Source: Anabaena sp. FACHB-1237 (lineage in GTDB: Bacteria > Cyanobacteriota > Cyanobacteriia > Cyanobacteriales > Nostocaceae). Taken from it: DNA of 64,000 bases. The position numbers were made by a program, and so were the translations under genes. Numbering within the stretch: the stretch's first letter is position 1; each line of letters begins with the position of its first letter. The stretch lies in contig NZ_JACJPV010000007.1 of assembly GCF_014696225.1 (NCBI RefSeq), forward strand, positions 62,001-126,000. Direction: 5' to 3'. Positions 8,181 to 18,741 of this stretch are shown piece after piece. The notes under the pieces were generated by a model. That model was not told the DNA's origin, did not search any database, and saw nothing but the letters and a program-made list of their open reading frames with translations.

Positions 8181-10676
8181 ATGACTAACTCTCCTCACAT
8201 CCAACTCCCCGAACTCCTAGCACCTGCGGGTAACTGGGAATGCGCTAAAGCAGCAGTAGAAAATGGCGCTGATGCAATTTATTTTGGTTTAGATAAATTT
8301 AACGCCAGAATGCGATCGCAAAATTTCACTCTTGCTGATTTACCTGAATTAATGGCATTTCTCCATCTCCGAGGAGTCAAAGGATATATTACATTAAACA
8401 CCCTAATTTTCCCCCTAGAACTCACGGAAGCCCAGCGATACCTCAAAACTATCATCGCGGCGGGAGTTGATGGGGTTATTGTGCAAGATATTGGTATTTG
8501 TCGTTTAATTCGTCATCTGTCTCCAGATTTTCCTATTCACGCATCAACGCAAATGACAATTACTAGCGCGGTAGGAGTACAATTTGCTAAATCTTTAGGA
8601 TGTCAATTAGTAGTTTTAGCGCGAGAATGTTCAATTAAAGAAATTAATAAAATTCAACAACAAATAGCTGAAAAAAATATTATTTTACCTTTAGAAGTTT
8701 TTATTCATGGTGCTTTATGTGTGGCCTATTCTGGACAATGTTTAACTAGTGAAGCATTAGGAGGACGTTCTGCAAATAGAGGAGAATGCGCTCAGGCTTG
8801 TAGAATGCCTTATGATTTAATTGTAGATGGTAAAATGATAGATTTAGGTGATCAGAAATATCTCCTTAGTCCTCAAGATTTATCAGGTTTGGAAGTATTA
8901 CCAGAATTGGTAAAATCAGGAGTCACTTCTTTGAAAATTGAAGGAAGATTGAAAGCACCTGAATATGTTGCTAATGTCACTCAAGTTTATCGCAAAGCAT
9001 TAGATAATCTAGCTAATTCCTTGACTAATAAAGCTAATAAAGCTAATAAAATTAATCAACAAGATCAATATAATCTGGAAATGGCATTTTCTCGCGGACT
9101 TTATCCCGGTTGGTTTAATGGTATTAATAATCAAGAATTAGTTCATGCCAGATTTGGTAAAAAACGCGGTGTTTATTTAGGTGAAGTAACTAAAATTTAT
9201 CAAGAACAAATTACTATTAAAATCGCTGCACCTGTAAAACCTGGAGATGGTATAGTTTTTGATTGTGGACATCCAGAAATGCAAGAAGAAGGAGGAAGAA
9301 TATATACAGTTTTAGCAAAAGGTAAGGAGGTAATTTTAACTTTTGGTAAGGGTAGTTTGAATTTTAAAAATATTCATATTGGTGATAAAGTTTGGAAAAC
9401 TTCTGATCCTGAATTAGATAAAAAATTGCGGCAAAGTTATAGTGGTGAACATCCCCAATTTACTAGACCTATCAATATAGAAATCTATGGAGAAATTGAT
9501 GATAAATTAATTGCGATCGCTCATGATGAATTAGGTAATATAGTTAAGGTAGAATCGGAAATATCACTAGTTTCAGCCCATACTAAACCTTTAACCACTG
9601 AAAAATTAACAGAACAATTTTCCCGGTTAGGTAACACACCATTTCATTTAGAAAATTTACAAAATCACTTAATTGGTAATATTATGTTACCTGTGAGTGA
9701 ATTAAATAAAATGCGTCGAGAACTTGTCACAAAGCTAGAAGAATTAAGAACACAACCGACATTATGGATATTAAATCATCAAGCAAAATGGCAAGAGATC
9801 ATCATTAATAAATCTTCAGTGCATTTTGCTGATCCAGAATTGATTATTTTAGTCAGAAATATCCAACAATTACAAGCAGTCTTAACCACAGATATTAACA
9901 CAATATACTGTGAATTTGAAAATCCTCGCACCTACAAGGAAGCAGTACAAATAGTTAAAGATTCAGGAAAAAAAGTCAATATCTTTGTTGCACCTCCACG
10001 GATTACTAAACCAGGAGAGAATTGGATTTTAAAACAAGTCAAAGACTCTCAAGCTGATGGTTATTTAATCAGAAATTATGACCAATTAGAATATTTTGCT
10101 GATGAAAAATGTATTGGTGATTTTTCTTTAAATGTAGCAAACCCATTAACAGCAGATTATTTACAAACAGAATTTAATTTAACAAGATTAACCGCTTCCT
10201 ATGATTTGAACATTCATCAATTGGAAGATTTAATTACCAGTTATCCTCCACAATTTTTAGAAGTGACAATACATCAACGTATTCCCATGTTTCATCTGGA
10301 ACATTGCGTATTTTGTGCATTTTTATCTGAGGGAACAGACTATACAAATTGTGGTAGACCCTGTGAAAAGTATGATGTGAAAATGAAGGATCGAGTTGGT
10401 ACTGAACACATTTTAAAAGCTGATGTGGGATGTCGAAATACAGTATATAATGGTACTCCTCAAACTGGTGCAGAATATGTACATAGATTAATAGGTTTGG
10501 GTGTACAATATTTGCGGGTGGAATTTTTAAATGAAACACCAGCACAACTGCAAGAAACAATACATTTTTATCAACAATTGTTAGCAGGAGAAATTACAGG
10601 TTTTCATCTGTGGAAACAATTGAAGTTACAAAATCAATTAGGTGTAACTCGTGGCGCTTTAAGTAATCAATATTAA
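8181..10676 (+). CDS. U32 family peptidase / RlhA-like protein with DUF3656
   Basis: 831 residues, the usual length for the long cyanobacterial U32 proteins. It opens with LPELLAPAGNWECAKAAVENGADAIYFG split over residues 8-36, the family's TIM-barrel start. The cysteines of GECAQACRMPYDL (around 208-220) and of HCVFC...CGRPCEKYDV (around 710-735) probably bind an iron-sulphur cluster. A DUF3656-type insert lies in the middle. E. coli homologue RlhA is needed for hydroxylation of 23S rRNA C2501, so an RNA-modification role is more likely than proteolysis. A short run of repeated NKA codons near residues 287-295 is a local expansion. It lies 79 bp upstream of aroC on the same strand and may be co-transcribed. 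Confidence 0.88.
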   Translation: MTNSPHIQLPELLAPAGNWECAKAAVENGADAIYFGLDKFNARMRSQNFTLADLPELMAFLHLRGVKGYITLNTLIFPLELTEAQRYLKTIIAAGVDGVIVQDIGICRLIRHLSPDFPIHASTQMTITSAVGVQFAKSLGCQLVVLARECSIKEINKIQQQIAEKNIILPLEVFIHGALCVAYSGQCLTSEALGGRSANRGECAQACRMPYDLIVDGKMIDLGDQKYLLSPQDLSGLEVLPELVKSGVTSLKIEGRLKAPEYVANVTQVYRKALDNLANSLTNKANKANKINQQDQYNLEMAFSRGLYPGWFNGINNQELVHARFGKKRGVYLGEVTKIYQEQITIKIAAPVKPGDGIVFDCGHPEMQEEGGRIYTVLAKGKEVILTFGKGSLNFKNIHIGDKVWKTSDPELDKKLRQSYSGEHPQFTRPINIEIYGEIDDKLIAIAHDELGNIVKVESEISLVSAHTKPLTTEKLTEQFSRLGNTPFHLENLQNHLIGNIMLPVSELNKMRRELVTKLEELRTQPTLWILNHQAKWQEIIINKSSVHFADPELIILVRNIQQLQAVLTTDINTIYCEFENPRTYKEAVQIVKDSGKKVNIFVAPPRITKPGENWILKQVKDSQADGYLIRNYDQLEYFADEKCIGDFSLNVANPLTADYLQTEFNLTRLTASYDLNIHQLEDLITSYPPQFLEVTIHQRIPMFHLEHCVFCAFLSEGTDYTNCGRPCEKYDVKMKDRVGTEHILKADVGCRNTVYNGTPQTGAEYVHRLIGLGVQYLRVEFLNETPAQLQETIHFYQQLLAGEITGFHLWKQLKLQNQLGVTRGALSNQY

Positions 10677-10755
10677 TTGGTTAATTACTTTGAAGATCAT
10701 TACCAATTTAAGGTAAAATACATATTTCACATACTTTTTTCAATCTTTCAAGATT

Positions 10756-11847
10756 ATGGGTAACAGATTTGGTCATCTTTTCCGTATTACAACTTTTGGT
10801 GAATCTCACGGTGGAGGAGTGGGAGTAATTATTGATGGTTGTCCTCCGCAATTAGAAATTTCTGCTGAAGAAATTCAATTTGAATTAGATAGAAGAAAAC
10901 CAGGACAAAGCAAAATTACCACACCTCGTAAAGAAGCAGATAGTTGTGAAATTTTATCTGGAGTATTTGAGGGGAAAACATTAGGAACTCCTATCTCTAT
11001 TTTAGTGAGAAATAAAGATACTCGTTCTCAAGACTATGATGAAATGGCGCAAAAATATCGCCCTTCCCATGCAGATGCTACCTATGATGCTAAATATGGT
11101 TTCAGAAATTGGCAAGGTGGAGGAAGATCGTCAGCACGTGAGACCATAGGTAGAGTTGCTGCTGGTGCGATCGCTAAAAAAATTCTGCGTCAAATTGCTA
11201 ATGTGGAAATTATTGCCTATGTTAAAAGTATCAAAGATTTAGAGGCAATTGTTGATACAAATACCGTCACTTTAGCGGATGTAGAAAGTAATATTGTCCG
11301 TTGTCCCAATGGCGAAATTGCTGATAAAATGATTGAATTAATTGAAAAAACTGGTAGAGATGGTAACTCTATTGGTGGTGTGGTTGAATGTGTCGTGAGG
11401 AACGTTCCTAAAGGTTTGGGAGAACCGGTTTTCGACAAGTTAGAAGCAGACTTGGCAAAAGCGGTAATGTCACTTCCTGCAAGTAAAGGTTTTGAAATTG
11501 GTTCAGGTTTTCAGGGAACTTTATTAACAGGTTTTGAACACAATGACGAATTTTATATCGCTGAAAATGGCGACATTAGAACAGTAACTAACCGTTCTGG
11601 AGGTATTCAAGGAGGAATTTCTAATGGAGAAAATATCATTTTCAGGGTAGCTTTTAAACCTACAGCTACTATTAGAAAGGAACAAAAAACGGTAACACAA
11701 GCAGGAGAAGAAACCGTTTTAGCTGGAAAAGGTAGACATGATCCTTGTGTTTTACCCCGCGCAGTACCGATGGTTGATGCCATGGTAGCTTTAGTTTTGT
11801 GCGATCATCTGTTAAGGCATCATGGACAGTGTAAAGTATTGTCATAG
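10756..11847 (+). CDS. aroC: Chorismate synthase
   Basis: 363 residues. It converts 5-enolpyruvylshikimate-3-phosphate to chorismate, the last step of the shikimate pathway, using reduced FMN. All family signatures are visible: GESHGGGVG (15-23), the region [18 protein letters not shown] (112-129), and C-terminal [18 protein letters not shown]. Length equals that of other bacterial AroC proteins, and no residue appears missing. The ATG at 10756 gives the standard [20 protein letters not shown] start. Chorismate made here feeds aromatic amino acids and also the chorismate lyase encoded at 43161. Confidence 0.97.
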   Translation: MGNRFGHLFRITTFGESHGGGVGVIIDGCPPQLEISAEEIQFELDRRKPGQSKITTPRKEADSCEILSGVFEGKTLGTPISILVRNKDTRSQDYDEMAQKYRPSHADATYDAKYGFRNWQGGGRSSARETIGRVAAGAIAKKILRQIANVEIIAYVKSIKDLEAIVDTNTVTLADVESNIVRCPNGEIADKMIELIEKTGRDGNSIGGVVECVVRNVPKGLGEPVFDKLEADLAKAVMSLPASKGFEIGSGFQGTLLTGFEHNDEFYIAENGDIRTVTNRSGGIQGGISNGENIIFRVAFKPTATIRKEQKTVTQAGEETVLAGKGRHDPCVLPRAVPMVDAMVALVLCDHLLRHHGQCKVLS

Positions 11848-11952
11848 ATTCTAAACTTTGCTATTTATGTAGTGCAAGCATCTTGCTTGCATTAGACATC
11901 TTGTGAAAATGATATCTTACCTGTTATTACCTATACTGGAGTTGATAAAAAT

Positions 11953-14247
11953 ATGCTTTATTATCTTTTACCATCTGTTCCTCCCCCCAATATAGCAGTT
12001 TTGCCACCTGATCATCTTGTTGATACTCAAGTTTCAGATCCTTCTGACAATCAGATAGTTGATCATGCTAACAAGATCAAGAATAATAGTCATAATAACT
12101 CATCTTTATGTTATCCTCCAGAAACTTTTTTCTGTGAATTTTCTTCTTTCAAAGAAACAGAAAATAATCTCCAATGGAAAAATTCAGAAGGCAAATTACA
12201 GCTATCCGTAGGAAAACAAACCATTTCCCAAACTAATAAAAATCAAAATACTCCTAATATTCCCAATATTCAAAACATTATTGAATTTAAACCGCGTGAT
12301 AGCAAAAATCAAGAATCTATTCCTAAACTCATCCAACCACCAGTAGAAATAATGCCAAAACCTACTTCTGATAATACATCTATCTCTCGACAAAGGATAG
12401 TAGAAGTAGTAGCAGACCGTCAAGAATATGATCAGGTTAGACGTATAGTAATAGCAGAAGGTCGTGTTGTGGTAAGATTTGATGGTGCAATAATTGATGC
12501 CGATCGCTTACAAATAAATTTAGATAATCTCATTGCCGTGGGCGAAGGTAATGTATCATTAACCAGAGGTAATCAATTATTGCAGGGTCAACGCTTTACT
12601 TATGATTTTATCCAAGATAGTGGCCAATTGCAAAACGGTAAAGGAGAATTATTCTTACCTACCACTGGTACAGATTTTGCTTTCTCTCCTACCTTACCTA
12701 CAGATGTTAGCGCTGGTGGTATTCCTACTACCCCCCCTCAACAAAATAATCGTCAAAATCAACCTTTATCTAATGTTACCAGTCCAGGCGGTATTCAATT
12801 TGGTGTAGCAGGACAATCAGGCGCAAGTAATATTCCTAGTACACCATCAGGAGGAAAAATTAAACGCATACGTTTTGAAGCAAATAAAGTGAACTTTTAT
12901 CCTGGTGGTTTTCAAGCAGAAGACGTGAGAATTACCAATGACCCTTTTTCACCCCCAGAACTGGAAATAAGGGCTAAAAAAGTCAATGTAACGCGGGAAG
13001 CACCACTAATTGATCGGGTAACAACCCAAGGACAAAAGTTGGTTTTTGATCAAAAAGTGGTTATTCCTATCCCTATTAATAATCGTAAAATAGATCGTCG
13101 TCAAGGTCAATTTGACCCGCTTGCCTCTGTGGGATACGATAATGGTGAGCGTGGAGGTATATATCTACAGCGTAGTTTTGAGACTCTTAATGATGATAAT
13201 AAAACCTTAGTCATCACACCGCAATTATATGTACAGAAAGCACTACAAGGTAAGGGGCATTTTGCCGATTTTTTTGGTGTCAATGCTAAATTAAATATGG
13301 CTTTTAGTCCCAAAACTATTTTACAGGGGCGCGGCGAATTAACCACTTTTGATTTTAATCAGGTGGAAAATCGTTTTCGCGGAAATTTGCGCTTACGTCA
13401 ATTTCTAGGAGATATCAACCCCTACACTCTCAATCTCGAATCAAGTTACCGCGATTTGTTGTATAATGGTAGTCTAGGTTATCAAACTGTACAAAGTAGC
13501 TTGGGCGCTGTTGTCACTTCTCCAATTATTCCTTTGGGTAGCAGTGGTGTTAATGTCAGTTATCAGGTTGGAGGACAGCTAATTAATGCTAACACAGATC
13601 GCGCTAGTCTTCTCAATCCAGTTAGAGAAAATGATCGGGTTTTTTTAAGTCGTTTACAAGGTAGTGTAGCTTTAAGCAGTGCTATCAATTTATGGCAAGG
13701 AAAATCTTTACCATCTACATCCCAACAAGGTTTAAAATATTCTCCTAACTCTTTACTACCTAATTTACAAGCGATCGCTGGCATTACTGGTACAGCCAGT
13801 TATTATAGTAGTGGTGATAATCAGTCTACTTTAACTGCTACTATTGGTTTAAATGGACAATTTGGTAATTTCTCCCGTTCCTATTTAGACTACACTGCTT
13901 TTAATATCAGTTATTCTCAAACTACTAATACAGGTTTATCTCCATTTCTATTTGATAGGTTTGTTGATAATAAAGTTTTAAGTTTTGGTTTTTCTCAACA
14001 ACTTTATGGTCCAGTTAAGTTAGGGTTACAAACCTCTATTAATCTTGATACAGGTAAGGAAACCAGCACTGATTATATTTTAGAATATAGTCGTCGCACC
14101 TATGGTATCGTTTTACGTTATAATCCTGTCTTAGAATTGGGTAGTTTTAATATCCGCATTAGTGATTTTAATTGGTTAGGTGGTACAGATCCTTTTTCTG
14201 ATGGCATATTTAAACCTGTCCTTCGTGGAGTTACTCAGGATAACTAA
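11953..14247 (+). CDS. DUF3769 protein, LptD-like outer-membrane LPS assembly factor
   Basis: 764 residues. After a hydrophilic, low-complexity N-terminus (1-140), residues about 145-215 form an OstA/LptA-like strand repeat (VVADRQEYDQ..., IDADRLQINLDNL..., GEGNVSLTRGNQLLQGQ). From about residue 290 the sequence has the alternating pattern and aromatic ends of a beta-barrel, the cyanobacterial DUF3769 domain, usually considered the LptD equivalent that inserts lipopolysaccharide in the outer membrane. No classic signal peptide follows the chosen ATG at 11953, which is typical of annotated relatives but unexplained. The gene is followed within 7 bp by the 325-bp tandem repeat. Confidence 0.8.
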   Translation: MLYYLLPSVPPPNIAVLPPDHLVDTQVSDPSDNQIVDHANKIKNNSHNNSSLCYPPETFFCEFSSFKETENNLQWKNSEGKLQLSVGKQTISQTNKNQNTPNIPNIQNIIEFKPRDSKNQESIPKLIQPPVEIMPKPTSDNTSISRQRIVEVVADRQEYDQVRRIVIAEGRVVVRFDGAIIDADRLQINLDNLIAVGEGNVSLTRGNQLLQGQRFTYDFIQDSGQLQNGKGELFLPTTGTDFAFSPTLPTDVSAGGIPTTPPQQNNRQNQPLSNVTSPGGIQFGVAGQSGASNIPSTPSGGKIKRIRFEANKVNFYPGGFQAEDVRITNDPFSPPELEIRAKKVNVTREAPLIDRVTTQGQKLVFDQKVVIPIPINNRKIDRRQGQFDPLASVGYDNGERGGIYLQRSFETLNDDNKTLVITPQLYVQKALQGKGHFADFFGVNAKLNMAFSPKTILQGRGELTTFDFNQVENRFRGNLRLRQFLGDINPYTLNLESSYRDLLYNGSLGYQTVQSSLGAVVTSPIIPLGSSGVNVSYQVGGQLINANTDRASLLNPVRENDRVFLSRLQGSVALSSAINLWQGKSLPSTSQQGLKYSPNSLLPNLQAIAGITGTASYYSSGDNQSTLTATIGLNGQFGNFSRSYLDYTAFNISYSQTTNTGLSPFLFDRFVDNKVLSFGFSQQLYGPVKLGLQTSINLDTGKETSTDYILEYSRRTYGIVLRYNPVLELGSFNIRISDFNWLGGTDPFSDGIFKPVLRGVTQDN

Positions 14248-14253
14248 TAATTT

Positions 14254-15139
14254 TAAATTATAGTTTAAATGATTTTATATAAGTTTTTTAAAAACTCGCG
14301 CCCTTAATTTTGGGGTTTTGGGGGCGATCGCTGTGGTATTATAACCATATTAAATATAATGGAACATTTGCAACAAAAATTTTTGGTAAAGATTTCCATT
14401 ATAAAAATATCATTCTTAAACAATATCTGATCTCGCGCTAAAAGTCAACTATTTCGGTCCGCAAAAAAATTAAGAAAATCTCAAATATCAACTTTTAATA
14501 TTTTCATCTGGTGTTATTGCCAAACATGAGAAATATTAACCAGAAAAAATCTTCATTGATCAATATAAATGATAAGTCTAAATTATAAGTTTAATAATTT
14601 TATATAAGTTTTTTAAAAACTCGCGCCCTTAATTTTGGGGTTTTAGGGGCGATCGCTGTGGTATTATAACCATATTAAATATAATGGAATATTTGCAACA
14701 AAAATTTTCAGTACAGATTTCCATTATAAAAATATCATTCTTAAACAATATCTGATCTCGCGCTAAAAGTCAACTATTTCGGTCCGCAAAAAAATTAAGA
14801 AAATCTCAAATATCAACTTTTAATATTTTCATCTGGTGTTATTGCCAAACATGAGAAATATTAACCAGAAAAAATCTTCATTGATCAATATAAATGATAA
14901 GTCTAAATTATAAGTTTAATAATTTTATATAAGTTTTTTAAAAACTCGCGCCCTTAATTTTGGGGTTTTAGGGGCGATCGCTGTGGTATTATAACCATAT
15001 TAAATATAATGGAATATTTGCGATAAAAATTTTTGGTAAAGATTTCCATTATAAAAATATCATTCTTAAACAATATCTGATCTCGCGCTAAAAGTCAACT
15101 ATTTCGGTCCGCAAAAAAATTAAGAAAATCTCAAATATA
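14254..15139. repeat. 325-bp tandem repeat, 2.7 copies
   Basis: Three direct copies with an exact 325-bp period (anchors at 14273, 14598 and 14923); the third stops near 15139. Each copy contains a HIP1 octamer GCGATCGC in GGGGCGATCGCTGTGG. Each also has a perfect 10-bp inverted repeat TATAATGGAA / TTCCATTATA about 30 bp apart, and the block CTCGCGCTAAAAGTCAAC. Copies differ at only a few positions, mostly in the loop of the inverted repeat. No open reading frame spans a unit. It lies between the DUF3769 and SLH genes. Confidence 0.95.
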
Positions 15140-15393
15140 GCTTGTTCCATCATAGCTAATGTAACAAATTGTAAATACGGTAATTATAGGGATTTTCGTG
15201 AAATAGAGTATAACATAATAGCTGACACAAGGGTGCAAAATTGGGAGTTGGGAGTTAGTAAAATTAGACAATTTTAACAGACCTTTTGGACAGGGAACTG
15301 ATTCCTTGGCTGATGTTAGGAGTCAGAATAAAGAATGTTCTCCCTACTCCCCACTCGCTACTCCCTACTTAAACAATTAACTTAAAAGTTCCT

Positions 15394-17469
15394 ATGGTCA
15401 ATTCTACCTTTGTTCCTACAGTTTATATTAATCCTCTCACTGGTAACGATAATAATACTGGTACAAGATCATTTCCATTTAAAACTATCACTCACGCTTT
15501 AAAAGATGCTAAAATACCAGTTATTATTCAATTAGGAGCGGGAAATTATAACAGTGCTAATGGAGAATTATTTCCCCTAATTATTCCTGTAGGTGCTTTA
15601 TTAGTAGGTAATGAAGCAAATAAGGGTAAGGATATTATCATTTCTGGAAGTGGAGAATATCAAAGTCCAAGTTTTGGTAAACAAAATATTACCCTCTTAT
15701 TACTGGGTGATGCTAGTCTCTTAGGTGTAACTGTAATTAATTCTACAGCTAAGGGCACAGGTGTATGGATTGAATCTGCTGTACCGACGGTAGCCAATTG
15801 TACCTTCCAAAATTGTCTGCGGGAGGGTTTATTTATGACGGGTAATGCTAAACCGGGAATTATGGATAATGTGTTTATCAATAACCAAGTTAGTGGTTTA
15901 GTGATAGCTAGAAATAGTAAAGGTGATATTCTCAGGAATGAATTTACTAATAATGGTTTAGGAATAGCTATTAGTGATAATGCTGCTCCTTTGGTGGCTA
16001 ATAATAGAATATCTAATAATAAAACAGCGATCGCTCTATCTCGTGATGCTAAACCTGTATTACGTCAAAATCTGATTACTAATAATAGTCAAGGTGGACT
16101 GTTAATTAATGGTAATGCTTTACCTGACCTTGGGCAACCCGAAGATCCTGCGGATAATGTTTTTCGAGAACAAGGAAGTTTTGATTTACACAATATTACC
16201 GCACAAACAATTATTTCTGTCGGTAATCAATTAAATCCTCCTCAAGTGCTGGGTTTTGTTGATTTTATGGCTGCTACTACGGATACTCCTATTCAACTAG
16301 GCGTTAGTACTAGCTTTTCTGATTTAGATGGACATTGGGCTGCTGCTTTTGTAGAATCTATGTCTAAGAAAGGATTTATTAGTGGGTTTCCTGATGGTAC
16401 ATTTCAACCTGCTACACCTATAACTCGCGCCCAATATGCAGCATTAATTAATAAAACTTTTCAACTTCCAGAAAGTAACCAAATCAATGAATTTAAAGAT
16501 ATTAAATCTGATTTCTGGGCTGCTAAAGCTATTAGTAGTGCAGCAAGTAATGGGTTTTTAAGAGGTTTTCCTGATGGTACATTCCGTCCAGGAAATAATC
16601 TCACGAAAATTCAGGCTTTGGTATCTATTGTCAATGGTTTGGGTTTAACTGGTAGTCATAGCAATGTGTTAACGGTATATAGCGATCGCGCTCAAATTCC
16701 CAGTTATGCGACTACAGCCACAGCCATAGCTACTGAAAAACTAATTGTAGTCAATTATCCGCAAATAGATCAGTTAGAACCCATGCGAGAAATTACTCGT
16801 GCAGAAATAGCTGCTTTAATTTATCAAGCATTGGTAGCTACTGGACAAGAACCTGGTATTTCTTCTCCTTATATAGTCAAACCTGAGATGGAAACCAATA
16901 GCTTTTATGATTTGTTAGGACATTGGGCAGAAACTTTTATTCTTAGTTTAGTAAGTATCAATCTTACTAAAGGTTTTGATGATGGAACATATAAACCAGA
17001 TCAAACTATGAACCGCGCCCAGTATACTGCATTAATCGCTGCGGCATTCAATCCTCCTGCAAAACGTGAAGCAGTACAATTTACCGATGTCCCCCAGGAT
17101 TTTTGGGCTGCTAAAGCTATTGACGTTGCAGCACGGGGAGGTTTCGTCAGTGGTTTTAGCGATCGCACCTTCCGCCCATCTCAAAACGTCCAACGTCTCC
17201 AAGTCATCGTTTCCCTAGTCAATGGTTTAGGTTTGACTAGCGATCATCCCAGTAAATTTACTTACGTAGATCAGGATAAAATTCCCGAATATGCCCGCAG
17301 TGCTGTTAACATAGCTACCAGCCAAAAAATCATCGTCAATTATCCAGATCCAAAATTACTAGAACCCAACCGCGAAGCCACTCGCGCTGAAGTCGCAGCT
17401 ATGGTATATCAAGCATTAGTAGTCACTCAACGCACGAAAGCTGTTGATTCACCTTATATTGTGTCCTAA
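15394..17469 (+). CDS. DUF1565 beta-helix protein with S-layer homology domains
   Basis: 691 residues. The first ~285 form a DUF1565/right-handed beta-helix domain (start FVPTVYINPLTGNDNNTG, then repeated NxISNN-type rungs). The rest carries SLH motifs, each opening with a FxDLxGHWA- or FxDVPxDFWAAKAI-like block and containing G[FY]xDG[TR]F (for example around residues 307-360 and 500-555). SLH domains anchor proteins to the peptidoglycan-linked cell-wall polymer. The beta-helix half is clearly homologous to the protein encoded at 51524-52720, which has a different C-terminus. No signal peptide is encoded at the chosen ATG, which is odd for a surface protein. A MITE begins 2 bp after the stop codon. 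Confidence 0.88.
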   Translation: MVNSTFVPTVYINPLTGNDNNTGTRSFPFKTITHALKDAKIPVIIQLGAGNYNSANGELFPLIIPVGALLVGNEANKGKDIIISGSGEYQSPSFGKQNITLLLLGDASLLGVTVINSTAKGTGVWIESAVPTVANCTFQNCLREGLFMTGNAKPGIMDNVFINNQVSGLVIARNSKGDILRNEFTNNGLGIAISDNAAPLVANNRISNNKTAIALSRDAKPVLRQNLITNNSQGGLLINGNALPDLGQPEDPADNVFREQGSFDLHNITAQTIISVGNQLNPPQVLGFVDFMAATTDTPIQLGVSTSFSDLDGHWAAAFVESMSKKGFISGFPDGTFQPATPITRAQYAALINKTFQLPESNQINEFKDIKSDFWAAKAISSAASNGFLRGFPDGTFRPGNNLTKIQALVSIVNGLGLTGSHSNVLTVYSDRAQIPSYATTATAIATEKLIVVNYPQIDQLEPMREITRAEIAALIYQALVATGQEPGISSPYIVKPEMETNSFYDLLGHWAETFILSLVSINLTKGFDDGTYKPDQTMNRAQYTALIAAAFNPPAKREAVQFTDVPQDFWAAKAIDVAARGGFVSGFSDRTFRPSQNVQRLQVIVSLVNGLGLTSDHPSKFTYVDQDKIPEYARSAVNIATSQKIIVNYPDPKLLEPNREATRAEVAAMVYQALVVTQRTKAVDSPYIVS

Positions 17470-17471
17470 AT

Positions 17472-17568
17472 AGGACTTACCCAATATAATATGTCACTTA
17501 AACCCTGATTCTGCCCTAAGGGAAATTCATGAATTACCCCTACTGTTGTTCCCTGTTGTGTAAGTCCT
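17472..17568. mobile_element. MITE family C, short copy
   Basis: 97 bp bounded by inverted ends AGGACTTAC... and ...GTAAGTCCT. It begins 2 bp after the SLH gene stop codon. The ends match those of the elements at 22188 and 59844 but the interior differs. Confidence 0.65.
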
Positions 17569-17733
17569 ACTAAATTTTTGTAATATAATTGCAGATCAGC
17601 AATTAACCTGTACAATGGAAAACACTACCTCAAAATTTGTGGTGACACAGGAATTTACTCCTGTAACTTACCAGACTTAGGTTAGATGCGATGGGTGAAC
17701 ATTTTATACCTATTGCCAATGAACTGAAAACCC

Positions 17734-18453
17734 ATGTCAACAATACCCCTAAAACCTCCTGCAGAATTAGCCTTGCAATTAATAACCCACTACAGTTTTG
17801 ATCTGGGTGGATATAAACCCCATGACTTAATTACACTCTGGCAGTCAGAATATGCTGTAAACTGGTTACACTTAGCAGTAATTGAAGCATTGTATCAAGG
17901 CCGTTATAAGGCAGTTTCCGTACAGCAAATTCTCAACTTTTGGCAACGCAAGGGTGAGGCTACTTATCATTTTAATATGGAATTTGAACGGATGATTTGC
18001 AGCAAGTTTCCCCAACGACTCACCGCACCATCTTTGGCTGTATTACCTACTTTACCACAGCATAAACCAGTAACTCAGAAAGTTCCGGTTATTGAAAAAA
18101 ATAGCGTTAATCGGTTATTACCCGCTCAAATAAGCAATCATGGTTCAGAGGCGTATATTGCATCTACGGATATTGAAAATATTAAATATAATACTCAATA
18201 TCATATTCCAGCACAGGATCAATTAGTGGTGAATGTAAGTAATGAAAGTAACTCAGTAATAGAGAAACAACCGCAAAGACAAAGTTATCAACCTTATCAG
18301 CCTAGATATCAAGCTAACTGTCAACCTGTTAATTCAGGAGGTGGAAATCATCCACCTATTGGTCAGTTTACACCGCAAAAGAGCGATCGCATAGAATCTT
18401 TTACTTCTAAACTTAAAGCCATGACTATGGAAAATTTAGAGTTTGCTTTTTAA
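17734..18453 (+). CDS. Conserved cyanobacterial hypothetical protein
   Basis: 239 residues, function not recognised. The N-terminal ~95 residues look folded and conserved in style (LITHYSFDLGGYKPHDLITL, then WLHLAVIEALYQGRYKAVSV and ILNFWQRKGEA). The remainder is polar, Gln- and Pro-rich and probably disordered, ending with a short hydrophobic helix-like tail. There is no signal peptide or membrane segment. It stands alone on the plus strand, followed by a convergent small RNA candidate. A DNA- or protein-binding adaptor is possible, but nothing in the sequence shows it. Confidence 0.75.
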   Translation: MSTIPLKPPAELALQLITHYSFDLGGYKPHDLITLWQSEYAVNWLHLAVIEALYQGRYKAVSVQQILNFWQRKGEATYHFNMEFERMICSKFPQRLTAPSLAVLPTLPQHKPVTQKVPVIEKNSVNRLLPAQISNHGSEAYIASTDIENIKYNTQYHIPAQDQLVVNVSNESNSVIEKQPQRQSYQPYQPRYQANCQPVNSGGGNHPPIGQFTPQKSDRIESFTSKLKAMTMENLEFAF

Positions 18454-18611
18454 ATACTATCTCAGTGCAGGGTGTAATTTTTTTACTATAAATTTTTCTC
18501 CTAACTCCCGACTCCTACTATATTAGATATTTAACATAAATGCGATCGCATCTAGTAGTTTCTACACCAGTTGTAGCGAGATAACCATAACTTTCATAGA
18601 GAAAAATAGAT

Positions 18612-18677
18612 CATAAAAAATAAAAACCGTGAAAAACCATTCACGGTTAGTAAAATGTGGTGTGAGGAGACTTAACT
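18612..18677 (-). ncRNA. Candidate Yfr1-like small RNA
   Basis: On the minus strand a TATGAT box (18684-18689) is followed by the single-stranded-looking motif CTCCTCACACC (18659-18669). Then comes a perfect 9-bp hairpin AACCGTGAA/TTCACGGTT (18625-18648) with T-rich tail, a good intrinsic terminator. The predicted RNA is about 65 nt. Yfr1, a small RNA found across cyanobacteria, has an unpaired ACUCCUCACAC core and a 3' terminator hairpin; 10 of 11 core bases match here. No clear 5' hairpin is seen. It could instead be the arsS terminator, about 200 bp downstream of that stop codon. Confidence 0.45.
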
Positions 18678-18741
18678 GATATAATCATACTTCATGTTTG
18701 ATGCAACTTCATGAAAATTTTTCAAGAGTTGACAGTTGACA

